The notes beneath the pieces were generated by a model. It worked only from the letters and a program-made list of their open reading frames with translations. It had not been told where the DNA came from and ran no database searches. Made by a program: the position numbers and the translations under genes. A stretch of DNA of 25,436 bases from Akkermansiaceae bacterium UBA1506 (GTDB lineage: Bacteria; Verrucomicrobiota; Verrucomicrobiia; Verrucomicrobiales; DEV007), in contig DCQY01000004.1 of the NCBI GenBank assembly GCA_002323995.1, positions 76,264 through 101,699 on the forward strand, written 5' to 3'. Of the stretch, positions 1 to 9,163 are shown in pieces (positions within the stretch are counted from its first letter, which is position 1; each line of letters begins with the position of its first letter).

Positions 1-1344
1 GGATTTGCCTCAGCTGAGAGCAAACCTAATGTCGTCCTCATCTATATCGATGATCTCGGTTACGGTGATCTTGGCACCTATGGAAGCCCAGATATTCCCA
101 CCCCTCACATCGACCAGTTGGCGGCGGAAGGGGTGCAGTGTAACACCTCCTACATCACGAATCCACCGTGTTGCCCGAGTCGCTGTGCGCTCATCATGGG
201 GCAGTATGGCCAGCGCTTCGGTAAGTATGGCATGTCACGTGGCCTGCCCATCCCTGAGGATCGGCCCACCCTCGCTCGTTTTCTTTCCGACAACGGCTAC
301 GTGACCGGGCAGATCGGCAAGTGGGACATCGGTTCGAAGCTCCAGGGACCGCTCCAGGTCGGCTTTCAGGAAGTCGCGAAGAAGGCACCTCAGAAGGTCT
401 ACACTGACAAAGAGGTCAAGAAGATGAAGCCGGCGGTCAGCAAGGCCTTCGGCGGCAATAAGCGCAACTCGAAGTATTTCTGCATCAATGAAGAGGGTGA
501 AACGGTCTGGCTGACCGATCATGATGGCGACATGATGGTAGACTTCATTGATCGTCATGAGGAGAAGCCCTTCTTTCTCTACTGGTCACCGGAGGCAGTT
601 CACTCCATCAACGTGGAAGCGCCTGAGTCACTCATGGGCCGGACCACCGCACCGAAGAATCGTCGCGCTTTAGCCGGGGCGATTGTCTCGGTCGATGACC
701 AGGTCGGAAAGTTGATGAAGGCGTTGGATGAAAAAGGATTGCGCGAGAATACGCTCGTTATTTTCTCAAGCGACAACGGCGCCAATGGCAGTGAAGGCGG
801 CTCGTCCGCTCCCTACACTGGTGGAAAAGGTTCTGGCACCCAGAAAGAAGGTTGGGTGCGGGTCCCGACAATCTTTTCGATGCCGGGTGTGTTGCCCGAG
901 GGGCAGTCCTACAGCGGTATGATCGCCAATTTTGATTTTTACTCAACGATTGCTTCCGTCGCGGGTCTCGAGATTCCTCAGCATTGCGATGGAGTGAACT
1001 TGGTCCCGTTCCTATCAGGTGAACAGGAAGGGGATGCACATGCCTATCTTTTCTGGCACAACAGCGAGCCTGGCGATGCGGAGCGCCGGCACTTGTTGGC
1101 CGCTCGCTGGAAAGACTGGCGCCTCTATCGCAAGTATGTGCACGACGAGTGGCAGCTCTTTGACCTGAAAAAGGATCCTCGCGAAGAGAATAACGTGGCG
1201 GCACAGAATCCCGAAGTGGTGAAGCAGCTCGCCAAGAAACACGAGGAGTGGGCCAAGACCCTGCCTCCGGTAGCTAAGATCCCTGTGATTGAAGGCGATA
1301 AGGAGAGGTCTGGCAGCGGTTACGGCTGGGCCACGGCACCCTGA
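1..1344 (+). CDS. S1-family sulfatase, 5' end outside window
   Basis: This is a secreted-type sulfatase that would hydrolyse sulfate esters on a polysaccharide or oligosaccharide. The frame is open from base 1, so the start and signal peptide lie upstream; 447 codons are visible. In window codon numbers, the metal-binding pair D17-D18 sits in IDDLGYGD, the formylglycine motif CCPSR starts at C57 (bases 169-171), and the C-terminal metal pair is D258-N259 in SSDNGANG. The usual GKWHLG motif reads GKWDIG (codons 106-111), so the active-site His position is Asp. The end of the protein, with its LFDLKKDPREENN segment, is complete. It is the first visible gene of a same-strand run of sulfatases. 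The family call is secure; the substrate is unknown. Confidence 0.93.
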   Translation, partial: GFASAESKPNVVLIYIDDLGYGDLGTYGSPDIPTPHIDQLAAEGVQCNTSYITNPPCCPSRCALIMGQYGQRFGKYGMSRGLPIPEDRPTLARFLSDNGYVTGQIGKWDIGSKLQGPLQVGFQEVAKKAPQKVYTDKEVKKMKPAVSKAFGGNKRNSKYFCINEEGETVWLTDHDGDMMVDFIDRHEEKPFFLYWSPEAVHSINVEAPESLMGRTTAPKNRRALAGAIVSVDDQVGKLMKALDEKGLRENTLVIFSSDNGANGSEGGSSAPYTGGKGSGTQKEGWVRVPTIFSMPGVLPEGQSYSGMIANFDFYSTIASVAGLEIPQHCDGVNLVPFLSGEQEGDAHAYLFWHNSEPGDAERRHLLAARWKDWRLYRKYVHDEWQLFDLKKDPREENNVAAQNPEVVKQLAKKHEEWAKTLPPVAKIPVIEGDKERSGSGYGWATAP

Positions 1345-1423
1345 AGCGTTTCATTAAATAAACCTTATTAGCGTGCGCATCCGCGCAGTTGCGATGAGGC
1401 GGCCGCTCGTTCAATATCACAGA

Positions 1424-2872
1424 ATGAGACGAATTCTTCCTGTCCTATCGATTTTGGGTACGTTGCCATCTGCCTTGCCGGCTGAGTCGTGGGTCGTGGA
1501 GAGCGAGGAGGAATGGTCCGCCGCCAAGGGCCGCGCAGAAAACATGGAATTCGCCGAGGGATTTGTCGAACCCACGGCTGCCCAAGCCAGTTTCCAGAGC
1601 ATTGTCAAAACCTTTCCCAAGAAGCGTAAGTTGAGCTCGGTGTTGTTCGAGCAGTCTCCTGTGTGGGACAACTGGGAGCAGATCGCTGACATCACACCTT
1701 CGGGAGCTGGGAACGCGTATGTATTCCTTCCTATTGCGCCCGGCGACTACTACTTTTTTGCGACCCATCGTGATAGGCCTGCTGTCCAATACCCTGAGGG
1801 ACTCAGCGGAAAAGAGCGCCGGGCCTTCAGGCAAGAGTGGGAAAAGAAGAATCCCAGTAAGAGCGCCAAAGGATACCATGCCTGGCACAGCACGAACCTG
1901 AAAGAGTGGAAACATCTTGGGCCTGTATGTTGGTCGAACTGGATGACCACGGCTGAGTATGCTGACGGGAAGTTTTACCTCTACTACGATGAGCCCAACG
2001 ATCAGAACCCGCACCTGATTGTGGATGATAATCTTACGGACGGGGTGCCGGGGAAAGACTACCGCGAAGTGTTTTCGGATCCTTCTCACGGTTCGGACGC
2101 CGGTATCTTTCGGGACGAAGACGGTATATTCCACCTGATTTATGAGGACTGGAGCCCAATTAATGCGCGTGAGAATGCGTGGGACTCGCCGCTGGCGGGA
2201 CGTGTTTCCAGCCCCGATGGGATTGAAGGCTTCACCTACGGAGAACATCCTCCAGCAGTGGATCATCGCACCCAACCGACTGGCAAGATGGGTTCCTATG
2301 CGCACACCTCAATGAAGGTTTCCAATAACGGTGAGGAGCTCGAATATGAAATTCACGAGCCGAAGCAGGATGCCTATGGTGATTGGACAGTGATTAAGGT
2401 GGGGCGTTACTATCACCTGTTCTGTGACTACGATCCGGCCGATCACGGAAAGTCTATGCGCATGGGGCGTTTTCACACAGATGATCTCAATGCGGAGTTC
2501 AAATGGTCCGGAGAGATCGGTGAAGGCTTTCACCCTGACCCGAGCATTGGCTTCGCAGAAGGCAGGTTCTACGCCATCATGCAGCAGGAGACAGACTTCG
2601 TAAGTCCCGGCCCGTGGGTGGATGGTGTTGAAGCCCGTGCCGGAGTTGATGAGGATGGCGACGGCTCAGTCGATCAGTGGACGGGTTGGCAGAAGATCAG
2701 CGAGTCCTATTCTCAGAAGCCCGGTTTTGCCCGCATCGTGGAGGTCGATCTCGCCTCGGTAGATGCAAGCGATCTCCCGAAAGGTGAAGGCTTTGCCTTC
2801 GAATTTAGAACCAAGAATCTTAAAAGTGGCGTCCAGCCGATTATGGATCGGGTGACGCTTGAGTTCGATTAG
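1424..2872 (+). CDS. Secreted five-bladed beta-propeller glycosidase-like protein (GH43/GH117-like)
   Basis: Probably a glycoside hydrolase or glycan-binding propeller of the GH43/GH117 fold, acting outside the cytoplasm. I chose the ATG at 1424 (482 aa) because MRRILPVLSILGTLPSALPA is a good signal peptide; an in-frame GTG at 1373 would add 17 residues that spoil it. Propeller-type signatures are HSTNLKEW (residues 155-162), the acidic segment HGSDAGIFRDEDG (222-234) and repeated blade strands such as DGKFYLYYDE and VGRYYHLFCDYD. An EF-hand-like loop DEDGDGSVD lies at 409-417. It is the only non-sulfatase among the first ten genes, which suggests it cleaves the backbone or side chain that the neighbouring sulfatases expose. 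I could not place the three catalytic carboxylates securely, so the family and substrate are tentative. Confidence 0.72.
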   Translation: MRRILPVLSILGTLPSALPAESWVVESEEEWSAAKGRAENMEFAEGFVEPTAAQASFQSIVKTFPKKRKLSSVLFEQSPVWDNWEQIADITPSGAGNAYVFLPIAPGDYYFFATHRDRPAVQYPEGLSGKERRAFRQEWEKKNPSKSAKGYHAWHSTNLKEWKHLGPVCWSNWMTTAEYADGKFYLYYDEPNDQNPHLIVDDNLTDGVPGKDYREVFSDPSHGSDAGIFRDEDGIFHLIYEDWSPINARENAWDSPLAGRVSSPDGIEGFTYGEHPPAVDHRTQPTGKMGSYAHTSMKVSNNGEELEYEIHEPKQDAYGDWTVIKVGRYYHLFCDYDPADHGKSMRMGRFHTDDLNAEFKWSGEIGEGFHPDPSIGFAEGRFYAIMQQETDFVSPGPWVDGVEARAGVDEDGDGSVDQWTGWQKISESYSQKPGFARIVEVDLASVDASDLPKGEGFAFEFRTKNLKSGVQPIMDRVTLEFD

Positions 2873-2903
2873 GCGCCTCAATTAGAACAAACCACCTTAT
2901 TTC

Positions 2904-4388
2904 ATGAAAGCTTTCAGACTTCTCCTCGTTTCCTGTATCGCCTATGGGGTGACGGGAGCTGTTGCCGCAGAGCGGCCTAATATCGTATTCATCCTTTCTG
3001 ACGATCTCGGTTACGGTGATATTCAGGCTTACAATCCTGACAGCAAGATTCCCACTCCGCATTTGGATCGGATGGCGGCGGAAGGGATGCGATTTACGGA
3101 TGCCCACGCGGGTGGCTCCACTTGTAAGCCTTCGCGCTACGCGCTTCTTTCGGGTGAGTTTGCCATTCGTATGCTAGACAAGAGTGATAAGGGAGGTCCC
3201 TTGCTTCCGGAAGGTCAACCAACCATTGCGAGTTTGCTGCGCGATAACGGCTACCGAACTGCAATGGTGGGCAAGTGGCACCTTGGCTTTGATCAGAACG
3301 GTGAAAAGGGGAACGAGTTGCTCAATGGCTTTTCTTTTGATCCGGAGAACATGACCGGTGGTCCGGTTGACCGTGGCTTCGAAAGTTACTTCGGTATGCA
3401 TGCTTCCCTCGATATCCCTCCCTATTTCTATATCGATAAGAGGACCGCGACGGAGTTGCCATCAACCTCGATCGAAGCCAGTGACAGCGTGGGGACTGAG
3501 GAGAACTGGAATCACATTCAGGGCGCTTTCTGGCGCGCGGGTGGTATCGGGTCGGACTTTAAGCACCTCGAAGTGACGCCACGTTTCTGCGAAGAAGCCT
3601 GTAAGGTGATTGAAAATCATGATGGGGAAAAGCCTCTCTTTCTTTACCTTGCTTTGCCGTCTCCTCATACGCCTTGGGTTCCGACAGAGGAATACCACGG
3701 TAAGAGTGGCGCGGGGATGTATGGTGACTTTGTGATGCAGGTGGACGCTGTCGTAGGCCGGGTCATGGCGAGCCTCAAGGCAGTTGGTATGGATGAGAAT
3801 ACGCTACTTCTTTTCTCCAGCGACAACGGCCCGGTGTGGTATGCCGAAAATACAGAAAAGTTTTCACATGCAGCTACAGGCCCGCTTCGCGGCATCAAAG
3901 GGAGCGCATGGGAAGGGGGGCACCGCATGCCGTTTCTGGCTCGTTGGCCGGCGCGGTTGAGTGGGGGATTGGTCACAAATCATACCGTGGCTTTCTGCGA
4001 TGTTTTCGCGACTTTTGCAGCATTGGTCGGACAGGAACCGTTGCGGGAAGGAGTGGCACGTGACAGTGTGAGTTTTGCTGGTCTTCTCCTGAGGCCTGAG
4101 GAAAAGCTCCCGTCCCGGCCGCCGATTCTCCATGATAGTGAAACCATTCGCGCCGGTGATTGGAAACTTTTGACGTCGAAGAAGGGCCGAGGATTTGGAG
4201 CTTCCAAGGGCGTTAAATACAGCCCAGAGTTATACCATCTCAAGGAAGACCTGTCAGAGCGGAACAATCTTTACCGCGAGCATCCCGAGGTGGTCGAAGA
4301 AATCGGAGCATTACTGGAGAGTTACCAGACTGAGATGCCGAATGCAGCGCCTGCTCCGAAAAATCCGAAAGCTAGAGTAAAGCATTAA
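2904..4388 (+). CDS. S1-family sulfatase (arylsulfatase A-like)
   Basis: A 494-aa exported sulfatase, full length for the family. Residues 1-22 form a signal peptide ending in AVAA. SDDLGYGD (residues 32-39) gives the N-terminal metal ligands. The formylglycine motif is canonical CKPSR with C74 (bases 3123-3125). GKWHLG follows at 123-128 with K124 and H126, then SPHTPW with H255 and SSDNGP with D307-N308. All the usual catalytic residues are therefore present and this should be an active enzyme once the Cys is converted to formylglycine. It begins 31 bases after the propeller gene and is followed 20 bases later by another sulfatase, which fits one operon. The substrate cannot be read from sequence alone. 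Confidence 0.95.
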   Translation: MKAFRLLLVSCIAYGVTGAVAAERPNIVFILSDDLGYGDIQAYNPDSKIPTPHLDRMAAEGMRFTDAHAGGSTCKPSRYALLSGEFAIRMLDKSDKGGPLLPEGQPTIASLLRDNGYRTAMVGKWHLGFDQNGEKGNELLNGFSFDPENMTGGPVDRGFESYFGMHASLDIPPYFYIDKRTATELPSTSIEASDSVGTEENWNHIQGAFWRAGGIGSDFKHLEVTPRFCEEACKVIENHDGEKPLFLYLALPSPHTPWVPTEEYHGKSGAGMYGDFVMQVDAVVGRVMASLKAVGMDENTLLLFSSDNGPVWYAENTEKFSHAATGPLRGIKGSAWEGGHRMPFLARWPARLSGGLVTNHTVAFCDVFATFAALVGQEPLREGVARDSVSFAGLLLRPEEKLPSRPPILHDSETIRAGDWKLLTSKKGRGFGASKGVKYSPELYHLKEDLSERNNLYREHPEVVEEIGALLESYQTEMPNAAPAPKNPKARVKH

Positions 4389-4408
4389 TCTGTTGATACC
4401 TTGAGAGC

Positions 4409-5785
4409 ATGAGATTTGCGACAACTTTTCTATTACTGCTGATCGTGGCGAATCATTTTCAGTCCGTCGTTGCGGAGGAGAAGAAGGCAAAAAACGTCAT
4501 CCTCATTATGGCGGACGACTCCGCGGCCGACAATTATGGCTCCTACGGGAGTAACTTCTTCCAGACACCGCATCTCGACAAATTAGCCGCCCAAGGAGCT
4601 AGATTCACTCATTGTTATTCCGGACCTGTCTGCACCACGAGTCGGGTCAAGATCATGACAGGGCGTTGCGGTATTCGTAATTACTCGATGTTCGGCAGCC
4701 TCGACAAAAATGAGGTGACCTTCGGTAGTATGATGAAGAATGCCGGCTACGCCACGGCCATTGCCGGAAAGTGGCAATTACATGGACCGCCCAACGGTTC
4801 GCTCGCTCCCGAGTGTGGTTTTGATACTTATTGCCTCTGGAATTATCCGGGGACGGAGCGCGCTAGGTTCTGGAATGCGAGCATCATGCATGATGGAGAA
4901 CTACTCGAAACAACGGAGGAGGACTATGGCCCAGACATTTTCACGGACTACATCATCGACTTCATTGAAGAGAAGAAGGATGAGCCTTTCTTTGTCTACT
5001 ATCCGATGGTCTTGACACACTCGCCTTTTGTCGCGACGCCTGACAGCGAACCTATTGGCGAACTCAAGGGAAAAGAAAAGTCACTGCGCTACTTTCAGGA
5101 TATGACCGCATACGCAGATAAGTGTGTCGGCCGAATTGTCGACGCTCTCGAGGAGAGAGGGTTGAGCGAGAACACGGTGGTGATTTACACTACTGATAAC
5201 GGTACAGACCGCAGCCTCAGCTATCCCTTTGGCGATGAGACTCGCAATGGCATGAAGGCCTGGGCAATCGATGCCGGTACCCACGCTCCGCTGCTTGTGA
5301 GCTGCCCAGGAACGATTCCCGAGGGGACTCAGAGTGATGACCTCGTCGATTTTTCCGATTTCTTGCCTACTATTGCTGACATAACAGGGGCCGAGATGCC
5401 CGACGTGAAGCTAGATGGACGTAGCTTCTGGCCTCAGTGTCAGGGCAAGGAAGGTGATCCTCGTAAATGGATTTACCAGTATTATTATCCCAAGTTTACC
5501 GAGGCTGGTAAGCCCCACGGAGAAGGGATAAACGGCAATGAGATAGCCTGGGCCCAGAATCAGAACTTCAAACTCTATCGCGATGGTACGATGTATGCCG
5601 TGTCTGATCGTGACGAGAAAAATCCCATTGTGAAGAATGGTGCTGGCGAGCGTGGGGAGACAGCACGTGCTATGCTCCAGAAGGCGATTGATTCCATGCC
5701 TGACTGGGCAGCTAAGTTGGCCTACGAAGATAAGGGTGAAAAAGGGAAGAAGGATTTGAAAAAAAAGGATAAGTCCCACAAGTAG
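4409..5785 (+). CDS. S1-family sulfatase with noncanonical CTTSR active-site motif
   Basis: A 458-aa exported sulfatase with a signal peptide over about residues 1-22. MADDSAADNYGSYG gives the N-terminal Asp pair. The maturation motif reads C75-T-T-S-R (bases 4631-4645) in place of CxPSR: the Pro that formylglycine-generating enzyme normally requires is Thr. The GKWH position is GKWQ (K121, Q123). The later metal pair D263-N264 in TTDNGTD and the segment GMKAWAIDAGTHAPL are intact. The C-terminal 25 residues are lysine-rich (GEKGKKDLKKKDKSHK) and look disordered. The fold is clearly a sulfatase. Whether the Cys is matured is uncertain; the double deviation may mark a subfamily and need not mean loss of function. 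It ends only 8 bases before the next sulfatase start, so the two are likely coupled. Confidence 0.93.
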   Translation: MRFATTFLLLLIVANHFQSVVAEEKKAKNVILIMADDSAADNYGSYGSNFFQTPHLDKLAAQGARFTHCYSGPVCTTSRVKIMTGRCGIRNYSMFGSLDKNEVTFGSMMKNAGYATAIAGKWQLHGPPNGSLAPECGFDTYCLWNYPGTERARFWNASIMHDGELLETTEEDYGPDIFTDYIIDFIEEKKDEPFFVYYPMVLTHSPFVATPDSEPIGELKGKEKSLRYFQDMTAYADKCVGRIVDALEERGLSENTVVIYTTDNGTDRSLSYPFGDETRNGMKAWAIDAGTHAPLLVSCPGTIPEGTQSDDLVDFSDFLPTIADITGAEMPDVKLDGRSFWPQCQGKEGDPRKWIYQYYYPKFTEAGKPHGEGINGNEIAWAQNQNFKLYRDGTMYAVSDRDEKNPIVKNGAGERGETARAMLQKAIDSMPDWAAKLAYEDKGEKGKKDLKKKDKSHK

Positions 5786-5793
5786 TCGTTTTT

Positions 5794-7623
5794 ATGAAGT
5801 ATTGGGTTATCGCCACATTCATAGGTTTTGCGACCACTGTCATTCCAGCCTTCTCTCAGGAGCAGCCCAATGTGGTTTTCTTTTTGGTCGACGACTTGGG
5901 TCTTGGAGACGTGGGCTGCTTTGGATCTACTTTTCACGAGACGCCTCATATTGACCAACTGGCAGCAGATGGGATGAAGTTCACCCAAGCCTATTCGGCC
6001 TGCACGGTCTGTTCACCGAGTCGGGCGGCGATTCTTCTCGGGAAATACCCGGGAAGGATTCATCTCACCGATTGGATAGCTGGGCACAAGCGGAAAAACC
6101 CGAGGTTAAAGATTCCTGATTGGAATATGCGCATGGAACACAAGGAAACCACGCTCGCAGAAGCGATGAGTTTCGGCGGGTATCGAACTCAGTTTATCGG
6201 TAAATGGCATCTCATGCCAATTGGGCAGGAGGATTATGAGGATCACTATCCAACCTCGCATGGTTTCGACAGCAATATTGGGGGGCGGGATTGGGGGCAG
6301 CCGAAAGGGCCGGGGAAGTTCTTTGCGCCCTTCGGTATGCCGAATCTTCCGGATGGTGAGACGGGAGATTTTCTGACTGATGCCCTGACTGAAGAGGCGA
6401 TCCGATTCATCGACTCAGCAAAACAGGATCCGTTCTTTCTCTTTTTCTCCTACTACACCGTTCATGGCCCAATTATGGCGCCGCCGGAGTTGGTGACAAA
6501 ATACAAGAAGAAGGCAGAGAGCTTCACTCAACCTTATACGGAGCGGGTCAACCCGGCCTTTGCGGGGATGATGGAGTTACTCGATGAAAGTGTAGGCAGG
6601 GTTCGAGCTCACCTCCGGAAACTTGGGTTGGATAAGAACACGCTGATCGTATTCACGGCTGACAACGGAGGAACATCGGAACTGGCTTCGGCAGGACTTC
6701 GCGGGGCCAAGGCGCTCTCGTATGAAGGTGGTACTCGCGTATCGACAATAGTGAGTTGGCCTGGAATCACTGAACCCGGGTCGGAATGTGATGTGCCAGT
6801 CATCGGTAATGACTTTTATCCCACTTTATTAGAAGCGGCCGGACTCGATCTGCTCCCGGAACAGCATCTGGATGCTCAAAGTCTCGTTCCTTTGCTTAAG
6901 GGGAAGTCAGATCAGTGGGAGCGTGACGAATTATTCTGGCACTATCCCCACTATCACAGAACCAATCCCTACGGGGCGATTCGAAAAGGGGATTTCAAGC
7001 TGATTGAGTTTTTTGAAGATGGAGTGCTCGAGTTGTATGACCTAAGGAAGGATCCTGCCGAGTCACAGAATCTTGCGGCATCTCAACCCGAGAAGGTGCA
7101 GGGTCTACTGAAGGTAATGAAGCAATGGAGGGATTCGGTCGGCGCGCAGATGCCGATACCCAACCCGGTCTATGATCCTGACATAATTCCGGAAAGACGT
7201 GGTGCTCAGAAATCCGGGACGAAGATAATGAGTCCGGTTTTAACTGCTCACGGAGAGGTCTCTGCCTCTTCAAATCAGTCAATTAATCCAGTAGGTAATT
7301 CCATCGACGGAAATAGGAAGACCCGATGGGCAGCTGACGGTGAGAGCGTTCCGCAGTGGATTCAACTCAACCTAGGGGAGGCGAGGAAACTCGCCGGGGT
7401 CGATATTTATTTCAAGAATCCAACCTGGGTTCACTATCGGGTTGAGGTTTCCAATGATGGCAAAAAATGGAAAGTCATTTACGAGTCGAAATCTCAGGAT
7501 GTGATTCAGGACGAGCGCCCGAGGTTTGACACCGAAAGTCAGTTTCTGAGAGTGACCGTTGATGATTTAGGATCTGGTTGGGTCACTATTTCCGAATGGC
7601 GCCCGGTCTTTGCCGCTCAATAA
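5794..7623 (+). CDS. S1 sulfatase with C-terminal F5/8-type (discoidin-like) carbohydrate-binding module
   Basis: A 609-aa exported sulfatase, about 120 residues longer than its neighbours. The signal peptide ends near FSQ (20-22). The catalytic part carries VDDLGLGD, a canonical CSPSR motif with C73 (bases 6010-6012), GKWHLMP and TADNGG, and resembles N-acetylgalactosamine-6-sulfatase/S1_16-type enzymes (tentative). Residues about 480-605 form a discoidin-like beta-sandwich: VSASSN, IDGNRKTRWAAD, WIQLNLGEARKLAGVDIYF, YRVEVSNDGKKW and LRVTV follow the classic F5/8-type C order. That module probably tethers the enzyme to polysaccharide. The gene at 10904 is a close paralogue of the catalytic part but has a different C-terminal module. 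Confidence 0.95.
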   Translation: MKYWVIATFIGFATTVIPAFSQEQPNVVFFLVDDLGLGDVGCFGSTFHETPHIDQLAADGMKFTQAYSACTVCSPSRAAILLGKYPGRIHLTDWIAGHKRKNPRLKIPDWNMRMEHKETTLAEAMSFGGYRTQFIGKWHLMPIGQEDYEDHYPTSHGFDSNIGGRDWGQPKGPGKFFAPFGMPNLPDGETGDFLTDALTEEAIRFIDSAKQDPFFLFFSYYTVHGPIMAPPELVTKYKKKAESFTQPYTERVNPAFAGMMELLDESVGRVRAHLRKLGLDKNTLIVFTADNGGTSELASAGLRGAKALSYEGGTRVSTIVSWPGITEPGSECDVPVIGNDFYPTLLEAAGLDLLPEQHLDAQSLVPLLKGKSDQWERDELFWHYPHYHRTNPYGAIRKGDFKLIEFFEDGVLELYDLRKDPAESQNLAASQPEKVQGLLKVMKQWRDSVGAQMPIPNPVYDPDIIPERRGAQKSGTKIMSPVLTAHGEVSASSNQSINPVGNSIDGNRKTRWAADGESVPQWIQLNLGEARKLAGVDIYFKNPTWVHYRVEVSNDGKKWKVIYESKSQDVIQDERPRFDTESQFLRVTVDDLGSGWVTISEWRPVFAAQ

Positions 7624-7651
7624 CATCTGTATTTTAAACCCAGCGATCATC

Positions 7652-9121
7652 ATGAAGCGTTCACTCAAATTGATTTTCCTCGCCCTTGGATCGGCTGCTT
7701 TTCTTCAGGGTGCGGAGAAACCAAACGTGCTCTTTGTTATCTCCGACGACCTTAGCTATAACCTTGGAGGAATGGGGCACAGGGTTTGCAAGACGCCGCA
7801 CCTTGATGCGTTCGCGAAATCATCAGTTACTTTTACTCGTGCCTACACGCAGTTTCCGCTGTGTGCGCCATCCCGAGCTTCCTTATTTTCCGGGCAGTAT
7901 CCTTCCGCGAACGGCGTGATGGGCAACGGTGGCAATGTGGCAGAGGATCGAGTCACCTTGCCTAGACATTTCCAGAACAACGGTTACTGGGCAGCTCGGG
8001 TCAGCAAGATTTATCATATGGGTATCCCTGTTGATGTACTTCAAGGCACCAACGGGGGAGATCATGAGCCATCTTGGAACGAGCGCTTCAACATTATGGC
8101 AATGGAGTCAATGACGCGAGGCAAGATCGTTGACTACCTCAATCCCGATGATCCCATGGCCTTTAAAAAGGAGCGAAAGATCTGGGAGGAGGCTAATGAG
8201 TCAGGCAAACCATACAAGATGATACCGGAAGCACGCAGCCAGTTTACGGTGACTGAGGTGGCTGACAAGGATGAAGGCCTGCTCGCGGACGTCATGGCAG
8301 TGGACAAGGCAATCGAGTTGTTGGAACAGCGCGCTGAAGATGAAAAGCCATTCTTTCTCGCGGTGGGCTTTGTCCGCCCGCATTTTCCGTTCATCGGGAC
8401 AGAGAGTAACATGGCCCACTACGATATCGAGAACATTGAATATCCCGCCTTCCCCGAAAACGACTTTGACGATATTCCGCCTCAGGCGATCAATTCCAAG
8501 ATGGAGTTTTCCGAGTATGCCATCCGTGACCTTCGACGTGGTTACTATGGTTCGATCACCCATATGGATGAGCAGTTCGGGCGTCTTGTGGCGGAGCTGG
8601 ATAACCTCGATTTGCGCGACAACACCATTGTCGTATTCGTCAGTGACCACGGTTATATGATCGGCGAACACTCCATGCATAAAAAGTCCAAGCTATGGGA
8701 GGAAGCCATCCATGTTCCGCTGATGATTTCGGTGCCCGGATGGGAAGGGGGCACTCGTTGCAATGAGTTTGTCGAGCTGGTTGATCTCTATCCTTCGCTC
8801 GCTGAGCTTGCTGGATTGCCAGCCGATCCTGGTGCCCAGGGTCTGTCGCTCACGGGTTTGATGAAAAACCCTTCTTCAAAGCGCGATGAAAAACCGGACG
8901 CTTATATTCAGGTAAGTAAAGGCCATGGATTACGCACCGGAAAGTGGGCTTTCATGTGGTATCCGAAGAGCAAAAAAAACAAGGAAGCGTTCATGCTCTA
9001 CGACATGGAGAAGGATCCTAAGCAGTTTAACAACCTTGCCATGAATCCTGAGTATGCCGCAGTAATGGCGGAGCTGAAGGAGCGGCTTGAAGAACGAGTC
9101 GAAGCAGCGAAGCCGCAGTAG
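7652..9121 (+). CDS. Iduronate-2-sulfatase-like S1 sulfatase
   Basis: A 489-aa exported sulfatase. The ATG at 7652 is preferred over one at 7610 because the residues from MKRSLKLIFLALGSAAFLQG form a signal peptide, and the 7610 start would overlap the preceding gene. Motifs: SDDLSYNLGG, CAPSR with C71 (bases 7862-7864), KIYHMG in place of GKWHLG (the K-x-x-H spacing typical of the iduronate-2-sulfatase group), FVRPHFPF, VSDHGYMIGEHSMHKKSKLWEEA and HVPLMISVPG. The last three blocks are characteristic of the iduronate-2-sulfatase branch (S1_7-like). Substrates in that branch are usually 2-O-sulfated uronic acids, but bacterial members are diverse, so iduronate itself is not established. It starts 28 bases after the previous stop. 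Confidence 0.93.
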   Translation: MKRSLKLIFLALGSAAFLQGAEKPNVLFVISDDLSYNLGGMGHRVCKTPHLDAFAKSSVTFTRAYTQFPLCAPSRASLFSGQYPSANGVMGNGGNVAEDRVTLPRHFQNNGYWAARVSKIYHMGIPVDVLQGTNGGDHEPSWNERFNIMAMESMTRGKIVDYLNPDDPMAFKKERKIWEEANESGKPYKMIPEARSQFTVTEVADKDEGLLADVMAVDKAIELLEQRAEDEKPFFLAVGFVRPHFPFIGTESNMAHYDIENIEYPAFPENDFDDIPPQAINSKMEFSEYAIRDLRRGYYGSITHMDEQFGRLVAELDNLDLRDNTIVVFVSDHGYMIGEHSMHKKSKLWEEAIHVPLMISVPGWEGGTRCNEFVELVDLYPSLAELAGLPADPGAQGLSLTGLMKNPSSKRDEKPDAYIQVSKGHGLRTGKWAFMWYPKSKKNKEAFMLYDMEKDPKQFNNLAMNPEYAAVMAELKERLEERVEAAKPQ

Positions 9122-9148
9122 GCGTCCTGCCGTAACAAATTTTCAAAA

Positions 9149-9157
9149 GAGGGAGAG
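9149..9157 (+). promoter_or_regulatory. Strong Shine-Dalgarno sequence
   Basis: The purine run GAGGGAGAG lies just upstream of tandem ATGs at 9164 and 9167. Most genes in this window have no recognisable Shine-Dalgarno site, so this one stands out and supports the start of the following sulfatase. Confidence 0.6.
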
Positions 9158-9163
9158 GCTGAA

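Noticed and set aside
1445..2305. 286-aa minus-strand open frame opposite the propeller gene
   Set aside because: It is a shadow of the plus-strand coding sequence, with no signal peptide or recognisable motif, while the plus-strand gene has clear family features.
8201..8680. 159-aa minus-strand open frame inside the iduronate-2-sulfatase-like gene
   Set aside because: It lies wholly within a well-supported sulfatase and has no domain features of its own.
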